In this document: piece after piece, positions 1 to 7,976 of the stretch | Position numbering within the stretch: position 1 is the first letter of the stretch | Layout: each line of letters opens with the position of its first letter | Assembly: GCF_000024365.1 (NCBI RefSeq) | Contig: NC_013235.1 | Coordinates: 4,154,001 to 4,218,000 of the forward strand | Source: Nakamurella multipartita DSM 44233 | Lineage (GTDB): Bacteria > Actinomycetota > Actinomycetes > Mycobacteriales > Nakamurellaceae | Direction of reading: 5' to 3' | DNA: 64,000 nt | Position numbers and translations under genes: made by a program | The notes under the pieces: model-generated | Databases searched by the model: none | What the model was told of the DNA's origin: nothing | What the model saw: only the letters and a program-made list of their open reading frames with translations

Positions 1-120
1 CCACCGGTCCGCCCAAGCGCGACTGACGCCCGGCCGGTCGGGGACGGGCCGGTCGACCCCCGGCACGGTCAGCCGGTCGGGCCAGCCGGCTGGGTCAACC
101 GGTTCGATCAGCCGGTTCGA

Positions 121-2802
121 TCAGCGCAGCCGGCGACGCCAGTCGTCGAACGCCGACGGCGGCCCGATCCGGGCCCGGGCCCCGGTGATCGCAATCCCGC
201 CCGGTCCGGCCAGCACCGGCTGTAGCTGCAGTTCCAGCAGCTCGGGGACGTCGTCGGCCAGCGCGGACAGGCGCAGGGCCAAGTCGATCAGCGGCTCCTT
301 GGGCACCGTGCGGGCGCCGCGGTAGCCGTCCAGCAGTGGCGCGGCCCGCGGGGCGCCGATCAGGTCGGCGGCATCGACATCGGTCAGCGGCACCGCCCGG
401 TACGCGCGGTCGTCGAGCAGCTCGGTGGCCATCCCGCCGATGCCGAAGGAGACCAGTGCCCCGAACGAGGGGTCGGCGGTGATCCGGAAGACGGTGGGCA
501 CCTCGGACTTGGCCCGCGGCACCTCCCGCTGCACGTACAGCCACGGTCCGGCGATCGCCGACAGGCTCTCGTAGCCGTGCCGGAGCTGGCTGTCGGTGTG
601 CAGGCCCAGCCGGATGCCGGCCTGGTCGATGCGGTGCCGCAGCGCGTCGTCGAACGACTTGAGGGCCACCGGGTAGCCGATCTCCTGGGCCGCGGCCACC
701 GCCTCATCGGCCGAGCCGATCGCCCGGAAGTCCTCGATCCGGATGCCGTAGCCGGCCAGCAGGGTCACCAGTTCGGCGTCGGTCATCGCCCGGGCCGGGT
801 CCTGCGGGGCCCGCATGCCCTCGACCGCGGCCCGGGCCGCGGCGGCCGCCGCCCGGCGATCCAGGCCCGGCAGGTCGGGCACGGTGCCGGCCGGGCGGGC
901 CAGCCAGGCGCCGTAGCGAACGCCGAAGGCCAACGCGGCCACCGCCCGTTCCAGGGTCCGGTAGGAGGGCACCGACCCGCGCGCCGGGTGCCCGTGCTCG
1001 TCGAGGACGGCCAGGTGGGCGTTGAGCCCGTCGACGGCCAGGAAGGTGGTGACCGCCGGGATCGGCGCGCCCCGCAACGCGTCCCGCAGGGCGGCCGCGT
1101 GTTCGTGCCCCTCGGTGGCCACCGGCGGCACCCACCCGACGACCAGGGCATCCAGGTCGTCACGGTGGGCCATCTCGCGCACGGCGGCGGCCAGCTCGGC
1201 GGCGCTGACGCCGACGCCCAGATCGACCGGTGAATCAGGGTCGACGATCAGGCCGGCGTCCAGGCAGAAGTCGACCGCCAGCACGCCCAGCGCGCTGGAG
1301 TTGCCGACGATGCCGATCCGGTTCCCCCGTGGCACCGGCTGGGTGGACAGCAACTGGGCGACGTCGAAGGCGGCGGTCAGCCCCGGGGTGCGGATCACCC
1401 CGGACTGTTCGAACAGGGTCGCGACCACGTCCTCGGACAGGGCGGAGCCCTGCAGGCCGACCACCGTCCGGGCGTGCCGGCCGGACTTGACCGCGATCAC
1501 CGGCTTGGTCCGGGCCAGCACCCGGGCCAGCCGGGCGAACTTGCGCGGGTTGCCGAACGATTCCAGGTACAGCAGCACCAGTTCGGTGCGGTCGTCGCCG
1601 TGCCAGTACTGCAGCAGGTCGTTGCCGGAGACGTCGGCCCGGTTGCCGGCCGAGACGAACGTCGACAGGCCCAGGCCGCGGGCCGCGGCGTCGGCCAGGA
1701 TGGCCACGCCCAGCGCGCCGGACTGGCAGAAGAACCCGATCCGGCCGGGCGGCGGGACCACCGGCGCGAGCGAGGCGTTGAGCCGCACGGCCGGGTCGGT
1801 GTTGATCAGGCCGAGGCAGTTGGGACCCAGCAGCCGCATCCCGGCGCCGCGCACCACGGCGGCCATGTGCCGCTGCGCCGCCGCGCCGTCGTCGCCGGCG
1901 TCGCTGAACCCGCCGGTCATCACGACCAGGCCGTGCACCCCCTTGACCCGGCAGGCCTCGACGATGTCGGCGACCGTGTCGGTCGGCACGGTGACCACGG
2001 CGACGTCGACCGGGTCGGGAATGTCGTTGACGGTCGGGTACGCCCGCACCCCGCGCACCGACACCGCGTCCGGGTTGACCGGGTAGACCGGGCCCCCGAA
2101 GTCCTCGCGCAGCAGGTTGACCAGCACCGCGTGCCCGATCTTGGTGTGGTCGGCCGACGCGCCGATCACCGCGATCGAGCGCGGCGCGACCAGCCGGGCG
2201 ATCGAGCGGGCCTCGGCCCGGTGCTCCCGGGAGAGCACGACGGCCCGGGACTTGTCGGTGGGCGCGATGTCGAAGACCAGGTCGATCACGCCGGAGTCGT
2301 ACTCGCGGTGCACCGAGTAGCCGGCGTCGATGAACACCCGAACCATCTGGGTGTTCTCCCCCAGCACCTCGGCGGTGAACCGGCGGATGCCCCGCTCCTG
2401 CGCGGCCGCGGCCAGGTGTTCCAGCAGGATCGAGCCGAGCCCGCGGCCCTGCTGGGAGTCCTCGACCAGGAACGCGACCTCGGCCGAATCCCGGTCCCCC
2501 GACGGGTCCCGATGGGCGGTGCCGGCGGCGATGATCTGCTCGCCGAGCATCACCACCAGCCCGATGGCGGTGTCGTGATCGACGTCGGTGAACACCGCGA
2601 CCTGGGCGTCGGAGACCTGCTTGACCGGCGAGAAATACCGCAGATAGAGCGATCGGGCACTCACCCGGCCGTGCATGGCGCGGATCCCGGCGGCGTCGTC
2701 GGGCGTGGCCGGGCGCACGTGGGCCACCCCGCCGTCGGTGAGCACGACGTCGGCCTCCCACTGCTGCGGGTAGGCCGGCCGGGCCGGCGCCGGGTCAGTC
2801 AC
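121..2802 (-). CDS. GNAT / NDP-forming acyl-CoA synthetase fusion, Pat-type protein lysine acetyltransferase
   Basis: This 893-residue protein probably transfers acetyl groups from acetyl-CoA to lysines of target proteins in the cytosol, as Pat enzymes do. An N-terminal GNAT domain (about residues 20-175) contains a Q-G-R-G-L-G acetyl-CoA loop. It is followed by a CoA-binding Rossmann domain starting near V-I-G-A-S, a succinyl-CoA-ligase-like domain, and a C-terminal ATP-grasp-like domain (about 660-890). GNAT-first order is the one described for Streptomyces PatA and is opposite to Salmonella Pat. I chose the GTG at 2802 because the GNAT fold begins just after it and it overlaps the acuC stop by 8 bp; an upstream in-frame ATG would run deep into acuC. 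It is the last gene of a rhodanese-acuC-pat operon. It could also be an ADP-forming acetyl-CoA synthetase with an accessory GNAT. Confidence 0.88.
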   Translation of the reverse strand: MTDPAPARPAYPQQWEADVVLTDGGVAHVRPATPDDAAGIRAMHGRVSARSLYLRYFSPVKQVSDAQVAVFTDVDHDTAIGLVVMLGEQIIAAGTAHRDPSGDRDSAEVAFLVEDSQQGRGLGSILLEHLAAAAQERGIRRFTAEVLGENTQMVRVFIDAGYSVHREYDSGVIDLVFDIAPTDKSRAVVLSREHRAEARSIARLVAPRSIAVIGASADHTKIGHAVLVNLLREDFGGPVYPVNPDAVSVRGVRAYPTVNDIPDPVDVAVVTVPTDTVADIVEACRVKGVHGLVVMTGGFSDAGDDGAAAQRHMAAVVRGAGMRLLGPNCLGLINTDPAVRLNASLAPVVPPPGRIGFFCQSGALGVAILADAAARGLGLSTFVSAGNRADVSGNDLLQYWHGDDRTELVLLYLESFGNPRKFARLARVLARTKPVIAVKSGRHARTVVGLQGSALSEDVVATLFEQSGVIRTPGLTAAFDVAQLLSTQPVPRGNRIGIVGNSSALGVLAVDFCLDAGLIVDPDSPVDLGVGVSAAELAAAVREMAHRDDLDALVVGWVPPVATEGHEHAAALRDALRGAPIPAVTTFLAVDGLNAHLAVLDEHGHPARGSVPSYRTLERAVAALAFGVRYGAWLARPAGTVPDLPGLDRRAAAAAARAAVEGMRAPQDPARAMTDAELVTLLAGYGIRIEDFRAIGSADEAVAAAQEIGYPVALKSFDDALRHRIDQAGIRLGLHTDSQLRHGYESLSAIAGPWLYVQREVPRAKSEVPTVFRITADPSFGALVSFGIGGMATELLDDRAYRAVPLTDVDAADLIGAPRAAPLLDGYRGARTVPKEPLIDLALRLSALADDVPELLELQLQPVLAGPGGIAITGARARIGPPSAFDDWRRRLR

Positions 2803-3976
2803 GGGGATCCCGCGGGTCCAGCCCGTGCAGCGGGTAGACGGCCTCCCGGGTCTGCAGGATGGCCCGGTCCACGGCCATCTCCTGGTGCCCGGCCCACGGC
2901 TGGTAGCCGACGACATCGGGTGTGCCGTCGGACATGTCGATGGGCAGTTCGACATCGGGCCGGGCCGCGGCGGCCCGGGCGATCCAGTCCGGCGGCATCG
3001 GGGTGCCCGGGTGCAGGTCCCGGCCGGCGACGATGGCCAGCAGGTGGGTCCAGGCCCGCGGGACCACCCGGACCGGCGAGTACCCGCCGCCGCCCAGGGC
3101 CAGCCACCGGCCCCCGGTGAACTCCTCGGCGAGGTCCCGCAACGCCAGGTAGGTCGTTCGCTGCCCGTCTACGGTCAGCATCAGGTCGGCCAGCGGGTCC
3201 TCCCGGTGCGCGTCGGTGCCCTGCTGGGTGACCAGGACCTCGGGCCGGAACGCGCGGACGACGCCGGGTACCACCGCGTGGAAGGCCCGCAGCCAGGCGG
3301 CGTCCCCGGTGCCGGGCGACAGGGCCACGTTCACCGCGGTGCCGCTGGCCGCCCCGACCCCCAGCTCGGTCGGCCAGCCGGTTCCCGGAAACAGGGTCAG
3401 CGGGGACTCGTGCAGCGAGATCGTGAGTACCCGGGGGTCGTCGTAGAACGCGGCCTGGACCCCGTCGCCGTGATGGGCGTCGACGTCGATGTAGGCGATG
3501 CGGTTCACCCCGGCGTCCAGCATGGCCGTGATGCCCAGCGCCACGTCGTTGTAGACGCAGAATCCGGAGGCGTGATCGGGCATGGCGTGGTGCAGGCCGC
3601 CGCAGAAGTTGACGGCCCGGTCGACCTCGCGGTGGGCGATCGCCCGGGCGGCGTCGATCGACCCGCCCGCGATCAGCGCCGCGTTCTCGTGCATGCCGGG
3701 GAAGATCGGGTTGTCGTCGGTGCCCAGCCCGTGCCCGACCGCCATCGGCACCGGCCCCGAGGCGGCCCGCACGGCCTCGATGTAGCCGGCCGTGTGCACC
3801 CGGCCCAGGGCGGCGTCGTCGGCCACCTCGGGCACCAGCACCTCGTAGTCGTCGAGCACGCCCAGCTCGCCGGCCAGCGCCCAGGTCAGGTCCCAGCGCA
3901 GCGGGTGCAGCGGGTGATCCCCGCCCAGGTCGTAGCCGAGCATTCGTCGATCCCAGACCACCAGCGGCGCCGCCAT
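2795..3976 (-). CDS. acuC: AcuC-type histone deacetylase family protein
   Basis: A 393-residue zinc deacetylase of the arginase/deacetylase fold, predicted to remove acetyl groups from lysines, classically from acetyl-CoA synthetase. The H-H pair of the general-base loop (G-G-L-H-H-A-M) and the zinc-binding D-V-D-A-H-H-G-D-G segment near residues 173-181 are both present, as is a C-terminal G-G-G-G-Y loop. Length matches bacterial AcuC proteins. It lies 9 bp after the rhodanese stop and overlaps the acetyltransferase start, so writer and eraser are co-transcribed and translationally coupled. The symbol rests on family resemblance plus this context; related polyamine deacetylases share the fold. 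Confidence 0.9.
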   Translation of the reverse strand: MAAPLVVWDRRMLGYDLGGDHPLHPLRWDLTWALAGELGVLDDYEVLVPEVADDAALGRVHTAGYIEAVRAASGPVPMAVGHGLGTDDNPIFPGMHENAALIAGGSIDAARAIAHREVDRAVNFCGGLHHAMPDHASGFCVYNDVALGITAMLDAGVNRIAYIDVDAHHGDGVQAAFYDDPRVLTISLHESPLTLFPGTGWPTELGVGAASGTAVNVALSPGTGDAAWLRAFHAVVPGVVRAFRPEVLVTQQGTDAHREDPLADLMLTVDGQRTTYLALRDLAEEFTGGRWLALGGGGYSPVRVVPRAWTHLLAIVAGRDLHPGTPMPPDWIARAAAARPDVELPIDMSDGTPDVVGYQPWAGHQEMAVDRAILQTREAVYPLHGLDPRDPRD

Positions 3977-3985
3977 CGAATCAGG

Positions 3986-4891
3986 CTAAACCTCCGCCCC
4001 GGGACGGCCCGCGCCGGTGGCGACCGGCCGGCCCAGCGCGCACCACTGCGAGTACGAGCCCGGGTACAGGGCGGCCCGCCGGCCGACCAGCTCGGCGGCC
4101 AGCACCAGCTGGCAGGCGGTCACCCCCGAGCCGCAGGACGCGATCGCCGGGGTGCCGTCGGTCAGCCCGACCGCCTGCAGCACCGTCGCGATCTCCGCGG
4201 CCGGCCGGTAGGTGCCGTCCGGGCGCATCAGCTCGCCGATGGGCAGGTTGACCGCGCCGGGGATGTGCCCGGCGACCGGGTCCAGGGGTTCGACCTCGCC
4301 CCGGTAGCGGGCGGCTGCCCGCACGTCCAGCAGCACGGGGTGATCAGCGGCCCCCTGCGCATCGATCCCGCTGCCGATCGCGCGATCGACCTCCTGGACC
4401 GTGACGGTCGGCATCGCCCCCGGTCGCACGGTGACCGAGCCCGCGGCCGGCGGGGCGGCCAGGCCGGACTCGGTCGGCCGGGCCGGGTCGGCCAGCCAGG
4501 CCGGAAGGCCGCCGTCCAGCACCCGGACGCGGGCCAGGCCGGACCAGCGCAGCACCCACCAGGCGCGGGCCGCGGACAGGCCGGATCCGCCGTCGTAGAC
4601 GACGACCGGCGACTGGTCGGTCAGGCCCAGCGCGCGCAGCGCCGCCTGCAGCGACTCGGCCGGCGGCAGCGGGTGTCGGCCGCCGGGTCCGGCCGCACCG
4701 GCCAGGTGCCGGTCCAGGTCCAGGAACCGGGCACCGGGGAGGTGGCCGGCCACGAAGCCCGGTTCGTCGCTGCCGGCCAACGACCAGCGCACGTCCAGCA
4801 GGATCGGCGCAATCCGGTCGGGGCGCGGGCCGGCCAGTTCGTGAGCCAGTTCGTCGGCCCTGATCAACGGTGGCGCCGGTGAGGGTTTCAT
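3986..4891 (-). CDS. sseA: Thiosulfate/3-mercaptopyruvate sulfurtransferase (tandem rhodanese)
   Basis: A 301-residue cytosolic sulfurtransferase with two rhodanese domains. The N-terminal one (about 1-140) is the inactive structural copy. The C-terminal one holds the catalytic Cys in C-G-S-G-V-T-A; a loop of this kind is typical of mercaptopyruvate sulfurtransferases, whereas thiosulfate enzymes usually carry a basic residue there. The D-V-R-A-A-A-R-Y-R-G-E element precedes the second domain's substrate site. The ATG at 4891 gives normal family length. It is the first gene of the operon leading into acuC and the acetyltransferase, divergent from ideR with about 148 bp between them for promoters. 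Confidence 0.87.
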   Translation of the reverse strand: MKPSPAPPLIRADELAHELAGPRPDRIAPILLDVRWSLAGSDEPGFVAGHLPGARFLDLDRHLAGAAGPGGRHPLPPAESLQAALRALGLTDQSPVVVYDGGSGLSAARAWWVLRWSGLARVRVLDGGLPAWLADPARPTESGLAAPPAAGSVTVRPGAMPTVTVQEVDRAIGSGIDAQGAADHPVLLDVRAAARYRGEVEPLDPVAGHIPGAVNLPIGELMRPDGTYRPAAEIATVLQAVGLTDGTPAIASCGSGVTACQLVLAAELVGRRAALYPGSYSQWCALGRPVATGAGRPGAEV

Positions 4892-5039
4892 CGCCGACTA
4901 TTGTGGAGTACTCGCGATGGAAAGGGGTTGCGCACGCCCGGAAGGGTGTGCCTCGGGTCCCCACCAGACCCACCGACCACCACCGCGTCGGGCCCGCCGC
5001 TGAGTAGGATCGCGAGCGCCAAGAAGGGGAAACGCCAGC

Positions 5040-5729
5040 GTGAACGACCTGATCGATACGACCGAGATGTATCTGCGGACCATCTTCGAGTTGGAGGAAG
5101 AGGGCATCGTTCCGCTGCGCGCCAGGATCGCGGAGCGGTTGAACCAGAGCGGGCCGACGGTCAGCCAGACCGTCGCCCGGATGCAGCGGGACGGCTTGCT
5201 GGTGGTCTCCGACGACCGGCACCTGGAGCTCACCGACCTGGGCCGGGATCGCGCGGTCGCCGTGATGCGCAAGCACCGGCTGGCCGAACGGCTGCTGCTG
5301 GACGTGATCGGGTTGGACTGGCAGGACGTGCACGTCGAGGCCTGCCGGTGGGAGCACGTGATGAGCGAGCAGGTCGAACAGCGCCTGGTCACCCTGCTCG
5401 GCCACCCCCGCACCTCGCCCTACGGCAACCCCATCCCCGGCCTGGATCATCTGGGCGAGTCCACGCCCCCGGTCACCGAGACCCATCGCGACTTGATCGG
5501 CGCCGACGTCGCCGCCGGGCGCGGCGGCCGGTTCGAGGTCCGCCGGATCATCGAGATCGTGCAGAACCAGCCCGTGGTGATGGACCGGCTGCACCGGGCC
5601 GGTGTGGTGCCCGGAGCGGTGCTGGAGTTCGAGGTCCGCGGCGACACGATGGTCGTCGTCGACGGGGCGATCACCACCGAGCTGTCCCCCGAGATCGCGC
5701 ACGGGATCCACGTGCGACCGGCCGCCTGA
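5040..5729 (+). CDS. ideR: DtxR/IdeR-family iron-dependent transcriptional regulator
   Basis: A 229-residue metal-dependent repressor with an N-terminal winged helix (about 1-70), a dimerization/metal domain (70-140) and a C-terminal SH3-like domain (150-229). Residues known to bind metal in DtxR fall at the same numbers here: Met10, Cys102, Glu105 and His106 at the primary site, and His79, Glu83 and His98 at the ancillary site. It is therefore expected to bind Fe(II) and repress iron uptake genes. The GTG start at 5040 is supported by an AAGAAGGGGA Shine-Dalgarno just upstream and by the exact residue register. A manganese-responsive role, as in some MntR relatives, is less likely because Cys102 is present. 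Confidence 0.93.
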   Translation: MNDLIDTTEMYLRTIFELEEEGIVPLRARIAERLNQSGPTVSQTVARMQRDGLLVVSDDRHLELTDLGRDRAVAVMRKHRLAERLLLDVIGLDWQDVHVEACRWEHVMSEQVEQRLVTLLGHPRTSPYGNPIPGLDHLGESTPPVTETHRDLIGADVAAGRGGRFEVRRIIEIVQNQPVVMDRLHRAGVVPGAVLEFEVRGDTMVVVDGAITTELSPEIAHGIHVRPAA

Positions 5730-5763
5730 GGCCGGGAACGCGAGCCGGCCCCGGGGGGTCGAG

Positions 5764-6984
5764 GTGGACCTGCCGCTGAGCGTGCTGGTGATGTTCCCGT
5801 TGCTGGCGGCGATCGCGCCGATCCTGGCCGCGGCCGCCGGGCGGCTCGTGCGGATCCCGCTGGTGGTGTTCGAGATCGTGCTGGGCATGGTGTGCGGCCC
5901 GGCGGTCCTTGGCTGGGTCACGCCCACCGGCACCACCGAGAAGCTGGCCAACCTCGGGCTGTGCATGCTGTTCTTCCTGGCCGGCAACGAGATCGACTTC
6001 CGCCGCATCCGCGGCCGGCCACTGAACTCCTCGATCGTCGGCTGGCTGTTCGCCCTGGTGCTGGGGGTGGGCGCGGCGTTCGCGCTCGCCCCGCAACCGG
6101 CCGCGGCGATCTTCATCGGGGTGGCCCTGACCAGCACCGCACTGGGCACGCTGATGCCGATCCTGCGGGACGCCGGTGAACTGCGCACGCCGTTCGGCGC
6201 GGCCGTCATCGCGATCGGCGCGGTCGGCGAGTTCGGCCCGCTGATCGCGATCTCCCTGTTCCTGTCCGGGCGGCAGCCCGGGGTGGCCACCGTCGTGCTG
6301 CTGGGCTTCGTGGTGATCACCGCGGTGGCGATCGTGCTGGCCGGTCGCGGCCCGCACGCGGGGCTCACCTCCCTGGTCACCGCGACCCTGCACACCAGCG
6401 GTCAGTTCGCCGTCCGCCTGGTGATCTGCCTGCTGTTGTTGCTGGTCGCGCTGAGCCTGCTGCTGGGCCTGGACATGCTGCTGGGCGCCTTCGCGGCCGG
6501 GGTGATCGCCAAGCTCCTGCTGGCCGGGGCGCCGCCCCGGGACAAGGAGTCGATCGAGGGCAAGCTCGAGGCCGTCGGCTTCGGGTTCCTGGTGCCGATC
6601 TTCTTCATCAGCACCGGGTTGACCTTCGACCTGGACGCCCTGCTGGCGCAGCCGCTGACGCTGGTGCTGGTCCCGGTCTTCCTGGTGCTGCTGCTGGTGG
6701 TGCGCGGCTCGTCGACGCTGTTCACCTCGCGGGGACTACCCGGGGCCGACCGGCGCGCGGTGATGCTGCTGGGCGCCACCGGGTTGCCGATCGTCGTGGC
6801 CGTCACCGACATCGGCGTCGATTCCGGCGATCTACCGGCCGGGACCGCCGCGGCCCTGGTCGGTGCGGCCATGCTGTCGGTGCTGCTCTACCCGTTGATC
6901 GGGCTCGCGCTGCACCGGCGGGCGCCCGACGGCGGCGTCAAACCGGCCGATCGGGACGTGCCGGAGATCGCCGAGGAAGGCTGA
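5764..6984 (+). CDS. Cation/proton antiporter, CPA2 (Kef/NapA-like) membrane protein
   Basis: A roughly 406-residue integral membrane protein with about 11-12 hydrophobic segments and no soluble nucleotide-binding domain, which fits the core of CPA2 monovalent cation/H+ exchangers. A short charged stretch, N-E-I-D-F-R-R-I-R, follows the third helix, and a conserved glycine-rich helix (G-M-V-C-G-P) lies near residue 40. The start is uncertain: the GTG at 5764 gives a hydrophobic N-terminus right after a GGGGGGTCGAGG purine run. It begins 34 bp after ideR, so the two may be co-transcribed. Ion specificity cannot be read from the sequence. Confidence 0.85.
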   Translation: MDLPLSVLVMFPLLAAIAPILAAAAGRLVRIPLVVFEIVLGMVCGPAVLGWVTPTGTTEKLANLGLCMLFFLAGNEIDFRRIRGRPLNSSIVGWLFALVLGVGAAFALAPQPAAAIFIGVALTSTALGTLMPILRDAGELRTPFGAAVIAIGAVGEFGPLIAISLFLSGRQPGVATVVLLGFVVITAVAIVLAGRGPHAGLTSLVTATLHTSGQFAVRLVICLLLLLVALSLLLGLDMLLGAFAAGVIAKLLLAGAPPRDKESIEGKLEAVGFGFLVPIFFISTGLTFDLDALLAQPLTLVLVPVFLVLLLVVRGSSTLFTSRGLPGADRRAVMLLGATGLPIVVAVTDIGVDSGDLPAGTAAALVGAAMLSVLLYPLIGLALHRRAPDGGVKPADRDVPEIAEEG

Positions 6985-7006
6985 GCGCGGCCGTACTCTC
7001 GATGGG

Positions 7007-7906
7007 GTGACGGTCACCCCCACCGCGGCCGGCCCCGCCAGTGCTGATGTCCGCATCCCCGACACCCCGCGCACCGGCACGCCCAGCGCGGCCCTGCTGG
7101 CCGCCGAGCAGGCCGCCGACGTGCTGGCCGGACGCCGGCTGGTGGTGCTGACCGGCGCCGGTCTGTCCACCGATTCCGGCATCCCCGACTACCGCGGCCC
7201 GGACAGCCCGCCCCGCTCCCCGATGACCTACGACGAGTTCGTCTCCGGCTCGCGGGCGCGGCAGCGGTACTGGGCGCGCAGCCACATCGGCTGGCAACGG
7301 CTGGGCAGCGCCCAACCCAACCAGGGACATCACGCGCTGGCCGCGCTGGAATCCGCCGGCGTGGTCCGCACCCTGATCACCCAGAACGTCGACGGGCTGC
7401 ACCGGGCCGCCGGCAGCCGCACCGTCATCGACCTGCACGGCCGGATCGACCAGGTGATCTGCCTGCGCTGCGGCGTCCTGTCCGGCCGGCTGGAGCTGCA
7501 CCACCGGCTGGACGAGGTCAACCCCGACTTCGCGACCCACGCCGACGTGCGCACCGCCCCCGACGGCGACGTCGAACTGGAGGACACCAGCGAGTTCGTC
7601 CTGGTCGACTGCCGGGTCTGCGGCGGGGTGCTCAAGCCCGATGTGGTGTTCTTCGGCGAGAACGTGCCCAAGGCGCGGGTCGATCAGGTCTACACCGCGA
7701 TGACGACGGGGCAGGCCCTGCTGGTGGCCGGCTCGTCGCTGACCGTGATGTCGGGCCTGCGGTTCGTCCGGCACGCGGCCAAGCTGGGCTGGCCCATCGT
7801 CATCGTCAACCGCGGCATCACCCGGGGCGACCCGCTGGCCCGCGGGCGGGTCGACGCCGGCTGCACGCCGACGCTCACCGCCCTGGCCGAACGCCTGACC
7901 GGCTGA
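7007..7906 (+). CDS. NAD-dependent protein deacylase, sirtuin family
   Basis: A 299-residue Sir2-type deacylase that removes acyl groups from lysine using NAD+. The NAD-binding G-A-G-L-S-T-D-S-G-I-P-D-Y-R-G loop lies at residues 50-64. The Q-N-V-D-G-L-H-R motif and catalytic His in D-L-H-G-R follow. Two Cys pairs (C-L-R-C and C-R-V-C) separated by about 50 residues form the zinc module; this spacing is longer than usual. Sirtuins with this C-terminal pattern are common in actinobacteria. The GTG at 7007 is used because no other start lies before the NAD loop at a sensible distance. It sits 22 bp after the antiporter and ends at a hairpin shared with ileS. Confidence 0.92.
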   Translation: MTVTPTAAGPASADVRIPDTPRTGTPSAALLAAEQAADVLAGRRLVVLTGAGLSTDSGIPDYRGPDSPPRSPMTYDEFVSGSRARQRYWARSHIGWQRLGSAQPNQGHHALAALESAGVVRTLITQNVDGLHRAAGSRTVIDLHGRIDQVICLRCGVLSGRLELHHRLDEVNPDFATHADVRTAPDGDVELEDTSEFVLVDCRVCGGVLKPDVVFFGENVPKARVDQVYTAMTTGQALLVAGSSLTVMSGLRFVRHAAKLGWPIVIVNRGITRGDPLARGRVDAGCTPTLTALAERLTG

Positions 7907-7934
7907 CCGACAGGCCAGCGCCCGCGCCGACTGA

Positions 7935-7968
7935 GGGGGATTCGGCCCGCGAGCGAGCCGAATCCCCC
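7935..7968. terminator. Bidirectional hairpin terminator between sirtuin gene and ileS
   Basis: Perfect 12-bp inverted repeat (GGGGGATTCGGC and its complement) around a 10-nt loop, in the 70-bp gap between two convergent genes. There is no T-tract, which is normal for high-GC actinobacteria. Confidence 0.8.
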
Positions 7969-7976
7969 GGTCCTGG

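Noticed and set aside
1-26. Possible last codons of a plus-strand gene ending TGA at 24-26
   Set aside because: Only eight codons are in the window, too few to support a gene.
60-130. Short direct repeats GGTTCGATCAGCC after the acetyltransferase stop
   Set aside because: Two copies only, with common GC-rich composition; no stable structure.
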